A stretch of 55,669 bases of DNA from an uncultured Blautia sp. (GTDB lineage: Bacteria; Bacillota; Clostridia; Lachnospirales; Lachnospiraceae), in contig CAKRVX010000003.1 in the NCBI GenBank assembly GCA_934409175.1, forward strand, positions 1 through 55,669, written 5' to 3'. The notes below the pieces were generated by a model. It ran no database searches. It saw only the letters and a list, made by a program, of their open reading frames with translations, and was not told the DNA's origin. Numbering within the stretch: position 1 is the first letter of the stretch; every line of letters begins with the position of its first letter. Below, one piece after another: positions 16,408-25,758 of this stretch. A program made the position numbers and the translations under genes.

Positions 16408-18852
16408 CTAAATCCTCTTCAGAGAGAAGTCCTGACTCTTCAGCGTAAGGTTCGGATTGTAGTAAGGGTCACCGTTTCTGAGGATATCCGGCCATCTTTT
16501 CTCGAAGACAGATACCTCGCGATTAAACCTTGCCACCTTTTCCGGTGTATCTTCCAGGCCTCTGGATTTGGATTCATAATGATACAGTTCTGCATATGGA
16601 TTATACACGATCAGATATCCTGCCCTTCTAAGCTTCATGCAGAAATCAATATCATTAAACGCAACCTGCAGCTCCTCGGAAAGTCCGCCTACCTCTTCGA
16701 AAGCAGTGCGTTTTACCATCATGCAGGCTGCAGTGACTGCACTGTAATCCTGGGCACAGATAATCCTGTGGCAGTATCCTGTGGTTCCCCTTGGCTGAAG
16801 TACAAAACAATGTCCTGCAATTCCTCCAAAACCGATGACCACACCTGCATGCTGGATCGTATCATCCTCGTAATACAATCTGGCTCCTACTGCTCCCACA
16901 TCACTTCTCATACAATAGCCCAGCAGTTCTTCCAGACAGTTGGGATTAATGATCTCTGTGTCATTATTCAGAAGCAGAAAATATTCTCCCTTCGCAAAAG
17001 ACGCACCGTAATTGTTGATGGCCGAATAATTAAACACACCATCCCAATAAACTACATGGACTTTCTCATTCTCTGCTTCCAGTTTCTTATAATATTCAAA
17101 AGTCTCCGGATCTGTACTGTTATTCTCTACGATCACATATTCATAATTTTTATACGTAGATTTCTGTTCTATAGAATCCATACAGCGTTTCAGATCATCA
17201 ATATGATCCTTATTCGGAATAATAATGGAGATAAGCGGATCATAATCCCGGATAAATTCTGTTCTGTACAGTCCCAGGAACTCTCCATCCAGAACTTTCG
17301 CATGGATTCCTGTTCTGTTATAATGTTCCTGCACTGCTCTTCTTCCTGCCTCGAAGGCATAAGTCTTGCTCTCCGGATTCTCGGCAGTAGAATCTTCGTG
17401 GCAGCGCCAGTGATACAAAATCTTAGGCACATGATAAATCTCTTCATCCTTTACCGCTTCCACACACCGGAAAATAAAGTCATAATCCTGTGCTCCGTCA
17501 AATTCTTTGCGAAGCATTCCCACCTGTGCAATAACTTTTCTGGATACTACAAATAAATGACAGATATAATTTACAGTACAAAGCAGATCCGGATTATAAT
17601 CCGGTTTAAAATGTGGCTGGAAAAATTTATGCCCGTCCATGGACATCTTATCTTCATCTGAATAAACCACCAGTGTTCCCGGATGATCGTTCAGTGCCTT
17701 CACACATTCAAATAATGCATGAGGCGTAAGCTCATCATCATGATCTGCAAAAGCAATAAAATCACCTGTAGCAGCTTCTATGGCACTGTTTGTATTCTCT
17801 GAAATCTGCAACGCACTGTCATGAGAAATCACTTTAATCCTTGTATCTTTGGCAGTCAGTTCCTTCAGAATTTCCGTAAGAGGTGAATTAGCTCCGCTTC
17901 CGTCAGACAAACACAATTCCCAGTTAGAATATGTCTGTTCCTGTATTGATTCCACCAGTCTTCTCAGATATTTCTCCGGTGTTTTATACAGCGGTACCAC
18001 GATGGAAATCTTCGGACTGTATTTCAAATTCGTCCTTCTCTGCTTCTCCAGCTCTGCTTTTCCAGGAAGATGACGGGTAATCCATTTCTGATAGGGAATT
18101 TCTCTTGTGGAAGCTGTCTTTACCTTGGAAATGATTTTTCCTGCCAAAGCGGCACCACCCTGAGACTTCCAGTAATGGATTCCTTTTTTCGCATATTTAT
18201 CTACTTTCTTTGCCAGCACTTCTATCTTTCTGAGTGGAATGACTTTTACCGTCTTTTTATCTCCTGATTTAAATACCACATACAGACATTTTCCGGATAC
18301 ATTGGTCACTTCTGTGAAAAATCCGGTTTTTTCCGGATTTTCCAGCTCTTCATAGAGCTGATCCACATCTACGCGATCTGTTCTCTGGATATCTGCAGGT
18401 ACAGGCTTCTTATTCTCGTCAAAAATCCTAATCTCCACCGGATTTCTGGCAATCGCCCAACCTCTCAGGCGCACCATACCCTGCTGTACTTTTTCTTCTT
18501 CAAAATAAACCTGTGGCTTATCTCTTTTTTTCTCCAAGTCACTGGCAGAAATAGAAAACCATACAGTTTTTTTATCAGGCTGCTCGGCATAAATCACCAG
18601 TTTTTTAAACTCTTTTAGACTATCCGGCATTTCCAGAGTAGCTGTAATCTGCTCTCCTCTCATGAGATCCGGATCCTTGAAACGTTCCAGAGCACTGACC
18701 ATCTCCACCTTTTTCACTGTGGTTTTCAGTTTTCGGTTATCCAGACAGGCTTCCATCTTCGCTTCTTTCGGCCAGGTTCCCTGTACAATATACTGATTCC
18801 GGTCTAACAGATGAAATCTTTCTCTTGTTACTTCAAATATTTCCTTAGGCAT
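16408..18852 (-). CDS. Large GT2 protein: N-terminal beta-rich domain plus two glycosyltransferase domains
   Basis: This 814-aa protein belongs to the polymer-extending glycosyltransferases. Residues 1-200 form a beta-rich region of unknown role that includes the GWAIARNPVEIRIFDENKKP segment also seen in its neighbour. The first GT-A domain carries ISIVVPLYKTP and the metal site FADHDD; the second carries ISIIIPNKDHIDD and LLLNNDTE. The motifs AAVTAACMMVKRTAF and YHYESKSRGLEDTPEK are nearly identical to those of the next upstream gene, which shows duplication. The start at 18852 (MPKEIF) is preferred over 18864 because GGGGAG precedes it and because it gives the ATGCC overlap with the upstream stop seen at another pair in this locus. 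Donor and linkage are unknown. Confidence 0.85.
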   Translation of the reverse strand: MPKEIFEVTRERFHLLDRNQYIVQGTWPKEAKMEACLDNRKLKTTVKKVEMVSALERFKDPDLMRGEQITATLEMPDSLKEFKKLVIYAEQPDKKTVWFSISASDLEKKRDKPQVYFEEEKVQQGMVRLRGWAIARNPVEIRIFDENKKPVPADIQRTDRVDVDQLYEELENPEKTGFFTEVTNVSGKCLYVVFKSGDKKTVKVIPLRKIEVLAKKVDKYAKKGIHYWKSQGGAALAGKIISKVKTASTREIPYQKWITRHLPGKAELEKQRRTNLKYSPKISIVVPLYKTPEKYLRRLVESIQEQTYSNWELCLSDGSGANSPLTEILKELTAKDTRIKVISHDSALQISENTNSAIEAATGDFIAFADHDDELTPHALFECVKALNDHPGTLVVYSDEDKMSMDGHKFFQPHFKPDYNPDLLCTVNYICHLFVVSRKVIAQVGMLRKEFDGAQDYDFIFRCVEAVKDEEIYHVPKILYHWRCHEDSTAENPESKTYAFEAGRRAVQEHYNRTGIHAKVLDGEFLGLYRTEFIRDYDPLISIIIPNKDHIDDLKRCMDSIEQKSTYKNYEYVIVENNSTDPETFEYYKKLEAENEKVHVVYWDGVFNYSAINNYGASFAKGEYFLLLNNDTEIINPNCLEELLGYCMRSDVGAVGARLYYEDDTIQHAGVVIGFGGIAGHCFVLQPRGTTGYCHRIICAQDYSAVTAACMMVKRTAFEEVGGLSEELQVAFNDIDFCMKLRRAGYLIVYNPYAELYHYESKSRGLEDTPEKVARFNREVSVFEKRWPDILRNGDPYYNPNLTLKSQDFSLKRI

Positions 18853-21370
18853 GATACTCCCCATTTCTTTGTTCTTTTCGTAAGGAGCAGTCTCCTTCTT
18901 TCAGTGACAGGTTCGGGCTGTAATAAGGATCCCCCTTCAGTAACTCTCTGTCCCACTTTCTTCGGAAACACTTCACTTCTTTTGAAAAGCGAAGCTGCTT
19001 CTCCGGTGTATCCTCCAGCCCTCTGGATTTGGACTCATAATGATACAGTTCTGCATATGGTGTAAAAACGATTTTCTCTCCTATATGTCTGATTTGCATG
19101 CAGAGATCAATGTCATTGAACGCTACTCTCAGTTCCTCATCAAATCCGCCAGCTTTCCTAAATACGGAGGTTTTTACCATCATACATGCTGCAGTGACTG
19201 CACTGATCTCCTGAACACATACCATACGTCCCATATATCCAATCTCTTCTCTCGGTGCCTTGCACATGATATGGCCTGCTATACCGCCAAGTCCCAAGAC
19301 CACACCGACATGCTGGATCGTGTCATCCGGATAATAAAGCTTGGCACCTACAGCTCCAACACCTTTCTGCTGACAGATCTGAAGCATCTCTTCCATCCAC
19401 GATGGAGTAATGATCTCCACATCATTATTCAAGAACAGAAGATACTGTCCTCTTGCTTCTTTTACAGCAAAATTATTGATGGCAGAATAGTTGAATTCTT
19501 TTTTCCAGGTAAGGACTCTTACATTGTCATAACGTCCCTGAAGTTCCTCATAATATCCAAATGTTTCTTTCTTCTCGCTGTTATTCTCCACAACCAGGAT
19601 TTCATAATTTTTCCAGGTGGATTTTTCTTCAATGGAAGAAACACACAGTTCCAGATCATCCATATGATCTTTGTTTGGAATGACGATGGAGATCATAGGT
19701 TCTCCCTCTATCTTTACGTGGCTTCTGTACCATCCGGGACGGTCTGTCATTTCCACTTCCGCCGAAATTCCCATTCTCTCATAATGAGCTTCTACTGCTC
19801 TTTTCCCTGCCTCAAACGCATAGCGCTTGCTTTCCGGGTTGGCTGCCGTGGAATTCATATGACTTCTCCAATGATAAAGTACTCTTGGCACATGGACGAT
19901 GCGTTTAGCTTTCTCACAGCAGCGCAGGATCAAATCAAAATCCTGAGCTCCGTCATATTCTGACCGGAAAGTTCCTGTCTGTTCCAGAATCTCTCTTTTT
20001 ACTACGAAAATATGACAGATATAATTATTCTCTCGCAGTCTGAACAGATTGAAATCCGGTTTAAAGTTCGGCTCGAAATAATGCTTTCCGTCCATGCTGA
20101 TCTTATCCTCGTCTGTGTAGATCACATCTGCTTTCTGCTCGGTGATGGCCTTCACAATATGAAACAAAGCATCCGGTGCCACCACATCATCGTGGTCACA
20201 GAGCATGATATAATCACCCATTGCCAGCTTAATGGCTGCATTAGTATTCTCTGAAATTCCCTTGTTCTCCGTAAGTTTTTTGTAGGAGATACGGATTTCC
20301 TTTTTGTATTTTTTTCTCAGGAATTCCCCGATCTCATCGCTCTCACTGCCGTCTGCCAGACAAAGCTGCCAATTGCTGTATGTCTGGGCGATCACAGAAT
20401 CAATCACTTCCTTCAGATATTCCAGCGGCGTATTATACAGAGGAATCACGATACTGATCAAAGGACTGCTGGAAAACACTGCTGCTCTCTGCCTTTTCAG
20501 TTCTTTCTTTCCTGCTGCATGATCCTTCAGCCATTCTTCATAATCCTGGGAAACACCTTCCGGCTGATAAGTTCCCACATAACGTACAAATTCTCCCAGA
20601 CCTTTTTCCCTGATATATTCCAGATTCTTATCCTTATTCTCCCAGGCCAGCAGATTCATTCTCTGGCGAAAGACAGATTTCTCAGCTTTCAGCTTACGGA
20701 CATCCACCACATAAATCTTCTGTGTTTCCGGTCCCTGAAAACGAATGTACAGGTCACGGTTTCCTGTTTCCTGCAGATCCACGGAAATGGAAAAACCAAT
20801 TTCACGGTTTCCCTCTGCCTGGATTTTACGCTCTTCTTCCACATCTGGCCTGCGGCCTCTGGTAATGGTACATTTCACAGGAACACCATTCTTATCCTCT
20901 ACCAGTACTTCATCTGTGCCCCTCTGATCCAGCACCCAGCCATCTACCATCAGTGTGGATCTGCCCAGGATCTGTTCCCGATCGATCCGGTATTCCATAA
21001 GGCAATCCGCGCAGAAGCTTCTTACTTCCTCCGAAGATGCTCCCCAGATCTTCTCTCTTTCTTCTCCGTCTGTTACAAAAACCTCCAGATTCTCGTATTC
21101 TCCTGCCAGATCCAGCACCTGTGGGATTTCCACAGTGAAACCTGCATCTGCAATTCCTGCAAGCTCCGGGAAATTTGCAGCTACATCTGCTCTGTCAAAA
21201 CGGGAAGGCTCAGGAATGGAAAGTACTTTTTCTGTTCCATTTCCATCCCCCTGCAGGATAAAGCTGCATGATTTCTTTTCTGTACTTGCAGCCCAACCTG
21301 TAAGGATCAGAGTATGTGCATTTTTATCATTATATTTCTTTTCATCCACACTCCAAAGTATTTTCGCCAT
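18845..21370 (-). CDS. Large GT2 protein with beta-rich N-terminus and two glycosyltransferase domains
   Basis: This 841-aa protein is a close relative of the downstream gene product. The first 280 residues hold two beta-sandwich-like modules (LTLILTGWAAS near 20-30 and VDGWVLDQRGTDEVLVEDKNG near 145-165). Two GT-A domains then follow: ISIVIPLYNTP with metal site LCDHDD, and ISIVIPNKDHMDD with LFLNNDVE. The ending YHYESKSRGLEDTPEKQLRF matches the neighbour. The protein probably adds alternating residues of the backbone; a dual-domain enzyme can make two different linkages (family knowledge). An AAGGG ribosome binding site precedes the ATG. The last 8 nt overlap the next gene, so the two are translationally coupled. 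Confidence 0.86.
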   Translation of the reverse strand: MAKILWSVDEKKYNDKNAHTLILTGWAASTEKKSCSFILQGDGNGTEKVLSIPEPSRFDRADVAANFPELAGIADAGFTVEIPQVLDLAGEYENLEVFVTDGEEREKIWGASSEEVRSFCADCLMEYRIDREQILGRSTLMVDGWVLDQRGTDEVLVEDKNGVPVKCTITRGRRPDVEEERKIQAEGNREIGFSISVDLQETGNRDLYIRFQGPETQKIYVVDVRKLKAEKSVFRQRMNLLAWENKDKNLEYIREKGLGEFVRYVGTYQPEGVSQDYEEWLKDHAAGKKELKRQRAAVFSSSPLISIVIPLYNTPLEYLKEVIDSVIAQTYSNWQLCLADGSESDEIGEFLRKKYKKEIRISYKKLTENKGISENTNAAIKLAMGDYIMLCDHDDVVAPDALFHIVKAITEQKADVIYTDEDKISMDGKHYFEPNFKPDFNLFRLRENNYICHIFVVKREILEQTGTFRSEYDGAQDFDLILRCCEKAKRIVHVPRVLYHWRSHMNSTAANPESKRYAFEAGKRAVEAHYERMGISAEVEMTDRPGWYRSHVKIEGEPMISIVIPNKDHMDDLELCVSSIEEKSTWKNYEILVVENNSEKKETFGYYEELQGRYDNVRVLTWKKEFNYSAINNFAVKEARGQYLLFLNNDVEIITPSWMEEMLQICQQKGVGAVGAKLYYPDDTIQHVGVVLGLGGIAGHIMCKAPREEIGYMGRMVCVQEISAVTAACMMVKTSVFRKAGGFDEELRVAFNDIDLCMQIRHIGEKIVFTPYAELYHYESKSRGLEDTPEKQLRFSKEVKCFRRKWDRELLKGDPYYSPNLSLKEGDCSLRKEQRNGEYHA

Positions 21371-21405
21371 AGTTACACCCTTCTTATATACTCCTTAAAT
21401 CTTTT

Positions 21406-23616
21406 TCAGATTTTTTTTATATGTCTGTATGCTCTCCACATTTTACTGCTCTCCACAGTACGGACCAGTTTTTCTTTTCTTTTCAGTTCATCCTTCAGTT
21501 GAGCATTCTGTCTTTCCTGCTCACGGTAAGCATCCCAGAACTTCTGTCCTGTTTTCTTCTCATCCACAAATTCCAGATCAATCACAATAGAAACTGCATC
21601 TTCCGGAATCTGTTCAATGATGATCTGTGGGTCTTCTCCTCCGAAATACAATATATCTTCCTTCAGTCTGAACCCTTCTGTGTCAAAAATCACCGGATCT
21701 TTATTATCCCAGAACATTTTATGAATCTTCACACCACTTCTGAGTTCCCCTGGATCCAGACGAAGTTTGGAAGTATTTTCCGGAAGTTCTAGTTTCACCT
21801 GCACTCTGTGATTCCTGATAGGATATTTCACGGAATCCTCTTCGCAAAAATCTTTGCCTGTATCCCAGAAAATCTGCAGATTCTGCAAAGCTTCCAGTTT
21901 TTTTTCTTCATAATATTTCACTGCATCCGCTTTACCCGGAGAAATTCTGTCATACAGGTTGATCATAGCTGTATGGACTCCAAGCATATAATTCTGGAAA
22001 TTTTTCTCCATTTCGCTGTAAACCCCGCAGTCTTCCTCCGTGATACCGGCTTTTTTATAAAAATCAAGTTTTTTCAAATTCTCACGTTTTCCATCGCTTT
22101 CCAGATAATAATGGATCAGACGGTATACCAGAAACTGTGACGGTACCGGAAAAAAGAAAGTCCATTCATAATCAATTACAGAAGCCTTATCATCCTCCAG
22201 GATAATATTTGCGGGAAGAAAATCTATATTGGAGACCGACGCACATTTCATTCCCGGTTTCAGGTTTGCATCCCCGAATACCTGAACAAATTCCGGTGTT
22301 TTTCGGAACTCTTCTTTCTCATGAATCCGTTTCACCTTTTCAACATAAGTAAACAGAAGCTTTTCCAGTTCATCTGTTTTTCCCTCTTCCAGAAGAGTAT
22401 CCAGTTTCTCTTCCAATGTAATTCCGCTAATAAACTCCAGTACTGCTGCACATTTATCATTGTCAGGACTACCTTGATCGAAGCATTCATTTACAGCGAT
22501 TCCGCCTTCCTGATATAATTTCTTAAGTTCTGCACAGATTGTAGACAGCCTGTGGATATGCTCTGCAGCCGCTCTCGTTTCCGGAAGTTTTCTTACTTCC
22601 AGATTTCCCTGTTCATCTTTGGAAATCTCTGTGCGGATAGCAAATCTGCGGTCCCGCTCATTGGAAAATTTCGCATAAACAGTCTTTACCTCTGGCTGCT
22701 CCTTTCCAATCAGAAGTAGAAATGAATTGGAAAACTGAGGATAAAGATCATTTTCCAGAAGAGTATCATATACCGGAGACTCCTGAAACAACTGAAGGCG
22801 GAACCGGTCAAAATTATATTCTGTACGGTTCAGTTCTCCCTTTGCAGGAAGATGTTCTCCGGAGTAAACAGTCATAGGAAATTTATAATCCGGAAACGGA
22901 TAATACCAGGCAGCCTTTAACTCTCCTGCTTTCTGCAGAATACTTTTGAATTCCTTCTGTGTAAAAGTCTTCACCCCACTGGTTCTGGGATATCCCTCCA
23001 GACCTTCAAACAGGGTTCCGAAATGATCTTCTGTACATCCAGCCCAATACTTCAGACCCAGACGGTTTTCAATGGCCAGTACAATCTTTCCGTCCGGTTT
23101 CAGATGTCTGGAGATAATCTTCAGGAAATCTACATAAGGATCCTGACTCTGAATATAAGCTTCTCCATATTCAAACACGCCGATCAAAGTAATATAATCA
23201 TATTTCTCTGTAAGATTTTTCTCGATCTCCTGGAAATTTCCCACAAGGATTTTCAGATTATCCTGATCCCTGTGTCTGTAAGCATTAATCTTACTCCTCT
23301 TCATGGAAAGCTCAATACAGGTAACCTCTTTTGCTTTACGGCAGAGTGCGCCTGTAACAGCACCACAGCCGGAACCAATCTCCAATACCTTTTCGTTTCC
23401 TGTAAAAGGAAGCCAGCTCAAAATATTTTCCCTGATATGAGAAAAATGATAGAGAATCGGCCAGCTCTCACGCTCACGGATCACACGGTTAAATTCTTCC
23501 GGTGCATAATTTCTGGCAATCTCCAGCATTTCATCCTCAATAACACCGTCACTGTATAAATCCTTTCCCGGATACAACGTATCATCCAGGAATACTTTTC
23601 CTATTTTTTCTCCCAT
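21406..23616 (-). CDS. WbdD-like bifunctional protein: SAM methyltransferase plus kinase-like domain, with C-terminal helix
   Basis: This 736-aa protein combines three parts. Residues 30-250 form a class I SAM-dependent methyltransferase with motif I VLEIGSGCG (77-85) and the acidic end of strand 2 (CIELS, 100-104). Residues 305-560 have a kinase-like pattern: VRK (K343), a helix with E352, a hinge VLEFISG (392-398), a catalytic-loop D465-x4-N470 and a metal-site D482 in VIDYEW. Residues 595-690 are beta-rich, and residues 690-736 form a charged helix ending in SKMWRAYRHIKK. This is the domain set of E. coli WbdD, which methylates and phosphorylates the end of the O9a polysaccharide to stop its growth and mark it for export. 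It starts 2 nt after the Wzt-like gene, whose extra C-terminal domain would recognise such a cap. The kinase call is by pattern only and the usual H in the catalytic loop is absent. Confidence 0.75.
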   Translation of the reverse strand: MGEKIGKVFLDDTLYPGKDLYSDGVIEDEMLEIARNYAPEEFNRVIRERESWPILYHFSHIRENILSWLPFTGNEKVLEIGSGCGAVTGALCRKAKEVTCIELSMKRSKINAYRHRDQDNLKILVGNFQEIEKNLTEKYDYITLIGVFEYGEAYIQSQDPYVDFLKIISRHLKPDGKIVLAIENRLGLKYWAGCTEDHFGTLFEGLEGYPRTSGVKTFTQKEFKSILQKAGELKAAWYYPFPDYKFPMTVYSGEHLPAKGELNRTEYNFDRFRLQLFQESPVYDTLLENDLYPQFSNSFLLLIGKEQPEVKTVYAKFSNERDRRFAIRTEISKDEQGNLEVRKLPETRAAAEHIHRLSTICAELKKLYQEGGIAVNECFDQGSPDNDKCAAVLEFISGITLEEKLDTLLEEGKTDELEKLLFTYVEKVKRIHEKEEFRKTPEFVQVFGDANLKPGMKCASVSNIDFLPANIILEDDKASVIDYEWTFFFPVPSQFLVYRLIHYYLESDGKRENLKKLDFYKKAGITEEDCGVYSEMEKNFQNYMLGVHTAMINLYDRISPGKADAVKYYEEKKLEALQNLQIFWDTGKDFCEEDSVKYPIRNHRVQVKLELPENTSKLRLDPGELRSGVKIHKMFWDNKDPVIFDTEGFRLKEDILYFGGEDPQIIIEQIPEDAVSIVIDLEFVDEKKTGQKFWDAYREQERQNAQLKDELKRKEKLVRTVESSKMWRAYRHIKKI

Positions 23617-23618
23617 AT

Positions 23619-24890
23619 CTATTCCTCACACTGAATTTCTATTCTGGAATTCATATCATAAAAACCTACGGTATTCTTGCTGGACACTACTGTAATATTG
23701 CAGGCATCATAAAGTCTGTGGAACACTGTAAAATCTCCGTCCTTATAACCTGTGCAGCCAAAAGACAGCAGATACTCTCCCCCCTGCAGATCCATATTCT
23801 GAGTAAAAGTCACTGTACAAACATCACCTTTTCCTGATCTGGCAACCTGCGCTTTCTCAAACATAGTGTTGGTTCCTGTAATTTCCGTCCCTTTAATATT
23901 CTTAAAGGTGTATGCCATGATCGGTTCCTGAATATCTTCATTGAAACGCACTTTCATACGGATTTTGAATTCCGTTCCCTTTTCTATGGTATTGGAAAGT
24001 GCTCCTCTGTCATCAATAACTTCGAAATTGATAATCTCTGCCATACGGTTCCCATATTCCAGCATATTTGGATTGGCCTGGAAATTCCCGGAGTTTACAG
24101 ATTCCGCTGTTGCTTTTTCTTCTTTTCCTGTCTCCTGCTGTTTCACAGGATCCTGCCCTACCAAAAGCTGTTTATACAGATCTACCATCTGCTTGGGCGA
24201 GCCTTCATCCAGCTTCACACCCTTATTCAGTAAAATGACCCTGTCACAATATTTGGATACGCTGCTCAGATCATGGCTTACAAACAGGATTGTTTTTCCC
24301 TGCTTCTTAAATTCCTCGAATTTATGGTAACATTTTGCCTGGAAGAATACGTCTCCTACAGACAATGCTTCATCCACAACCAGGATTTCCGGATCAATAT
24401 TGATAGCGACAGCAAAAGCCAGACGCACGAACATACCGCTGGAATATGTTTTTACAGGCTGATGGATAAAATCTCCAATATCTGCAAATTCCAGGATATC
24501 GTCCAGTCTGGCATCGATCTCCTCCTTGGAAAATCCGATCATAGTACCATTCAGATACACATTCTCAAGACCGGAATACTCCATATTAAATCCGGCTCCC
24601 AGTTCCAGCAATGCCGAAATACGTCCGTCTACTTTTACTTCTCCCTGAGTAGGTGTCAGAACACCGGTAATAATCTTCAGGATCGTGGATTTACCGGAAC
24701 CATTGGTTCCGATAATACCCACACATTCTCCCTCCTGAATATCAAAATTCACATCACGCAATGCATAATGTTCTTTATAAAGCTTCTTTCTGGTAAGTCC
24801 CAGAGCTTCTTTCAGCCTGTCTGAAGGCTTATCATATAATTTATACATTTTGGTGAGATTCTTCACCTGAATTACTTTCTTGTTTTCCAC
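23619..24890 (-). CDS. Polysaccharide ABC exporter ATPase with Wzt-type C-terminal domain
   Basis: This 423-aa protein couples ATP hydrolysis to export of a lipid-linked polymer. Its nucleotide-binding domain has Walker A GTNGSGKST (near 63-71), the TagH/Wzt-type signature YSSGMFVRLAFA and Walker B EILVVDEALSVGD. From about residue 250 it continues into a 170-residue beta-rich domain (from GNRMAEIINFEVIDDRGA to the end). This matches the Wzt C-terminal carbohydrate-binding module that recognises the modified non-reducing end of a finished chain. Start is GTG (24890) with AGGA upstream. It pairs with the permease at 24931 and is followed 2 nt later by the WbdD-like gene. Confidence 0.93.
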   Translation of the reverse strand: MENKKVIQVKNLTKMYKLYDKPSDRLKEALGLTRKKLYKEHYALRDVNFDIQEGECVGIIGTNGSGKSTILKIITGVLTPTQGEVKVDGRISALLELGAGFNMEYSGLENVYLNGTMIGFSKEEIDARLDDILEFADIGDFIHQPVKTYSSGMFVRLAFAVAINIDPEILVVDEALSVGDVFFQAKCYHKFEEFKKQGKTILFVSHDLSSVSKYCDRVILLNKGVKLDEGSPKQMVDLYKQLLVGQDPVKQQETGKEEKATAESVNSGNFQANPNMLEYGNRMAEIINFEVIDDRGALSNTIEKGTEFKIRMKVRFNEDIQEPIMAYTFKNIKGTEITGTNTMFEKAQVARSGKGDVCTVTFTQNMDLQGGEYLLSFGCTGYKDGDFTVFHRLYDACNITVVSSKNTVGFYDMNSRIEIQCEE

Positions 24891-24930
24891 GTTCTTTCCT
24901 TTCCACTACACTTCTATAATAGCTTCCGCA

Positions 24931-25746
24931 TTATAAGACATCTGCAAAATGGATACGCAGACGTTTAAATATCCAGCTGCCAAACAGGAAACACAGGATC
25001 GTAAATACCCAGAAATAAATTGTCCATCCTGCATGTTCAAAGAACCAGGTTTTCATAAGGAACGTATCTCTGTATCCGGAAACGATATAGTACATAGGAT
25101 TCAGTTTCAGGATCTTCATAATTATCGAATGTCCCTGCAGAGGGGAATTTTCCACGATCCACATGATGGGTGTCAGCCAGACTCCTACCTGAAGTGCGAT
25201 ATTGATGATCTGGGTCAGATCCCTGAAAAAGATAACTATGGCACTGGTAGCATATGACAGTCCCAACACCAGAATAAACACACATCCGCTGTAATAAAAC
25301 AGCTGCAGATAATAAATATCAGGAAATCTTCCGTAAGCAGCATACAGGATCACTGTAAACAATACAAAAAACACATGTACAAACATGGCAGAAATAATCT
25401 TCACTACCGGCAGTACACTGATATTAAATACCACCTTTTTTACCAGATAATTATATTCCAGCATGGAATTGGTTCCACCGATCAGGGCATCCTGAAAAAA
25501 GAACCAGGGCACGATACCTGCCACCAGATACAGAACAAATGGAACTCCCAGATCTCCTGTTCCTGAACGAAAACCTACTGAAAATACGAACCAGTACACA
25601 AGAATCGTGATCACAGGCTGAATAAACGCCCATACGATTCCCAGATACGAGCCTGCATATCTTGTTTTAAAATCATTTTTGGCAAGCTTCGCCACAAGCC
25701 GTCTGTTTTTGTAAATGTCCATGGGTAAAGAAAAAATCGTCTTCAA
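24931..25746 (-). CDS. Polysaccharide ABC exporter permease (Wzm/TagG type, ABC-2)
   Basis: This 271-aa integral membrane protein has six hydrophobic helices and the ABC-2 pattern of Wzm/TagG permeases (LAKNDFKTRYAGSYLGIVWA near the start, LNPMYYIVSGYRD near the end). It forms the channel for export of the lipid-linked polymer with the ATPase encoded just downstream. The start codon is TTG at 25746, supported by AGGAGA 8 nt upstream. The first ATG (codon 9) has no ribosome binding site and would remove part of the conserved cytoplasmic start. Only 12 nt separate it from the rmlC stop. Confidence 0.94.
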   Translation of the reverse strand: MKTIFSLPMDIYKNRRLVAKLAKNDFKTRYAGSYLGIVWAFIQPVITILVYWFVFSVGFRSGTGDLGVPFVLYLVAGIVPWFFFQDALIGGTNSMLEYNYLVKKVVFNISVLPVVKIISAMFVHVFFVLFTVILYAAYGRFPDIYYLQLFYYSGCVFILVLGLSYATSAIVIFFRDLTQIINIALQVGVWLTPIMWIVENSPLQGHSIIMKILKLNPMYYIVSGYRDTFLMKTWFFEHAGWTIYFWVFTILCFLFGSWIFKRLRIHFADVL

Positions 25747-25758
25747 TCTCTCGTTCTC

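Noticed and set aside
16396..17556. Long plus-strand open frame of 386 codons opposite the glycosyltransferase gene
   Set aside because: It is the mirror of a conserved GT2 gene on the other strand, with cysteine- and isoleucine-rich composition and no family resemblance. The same holds for long open frames at 3126-3923, 10927-11823 and 19040-19963.
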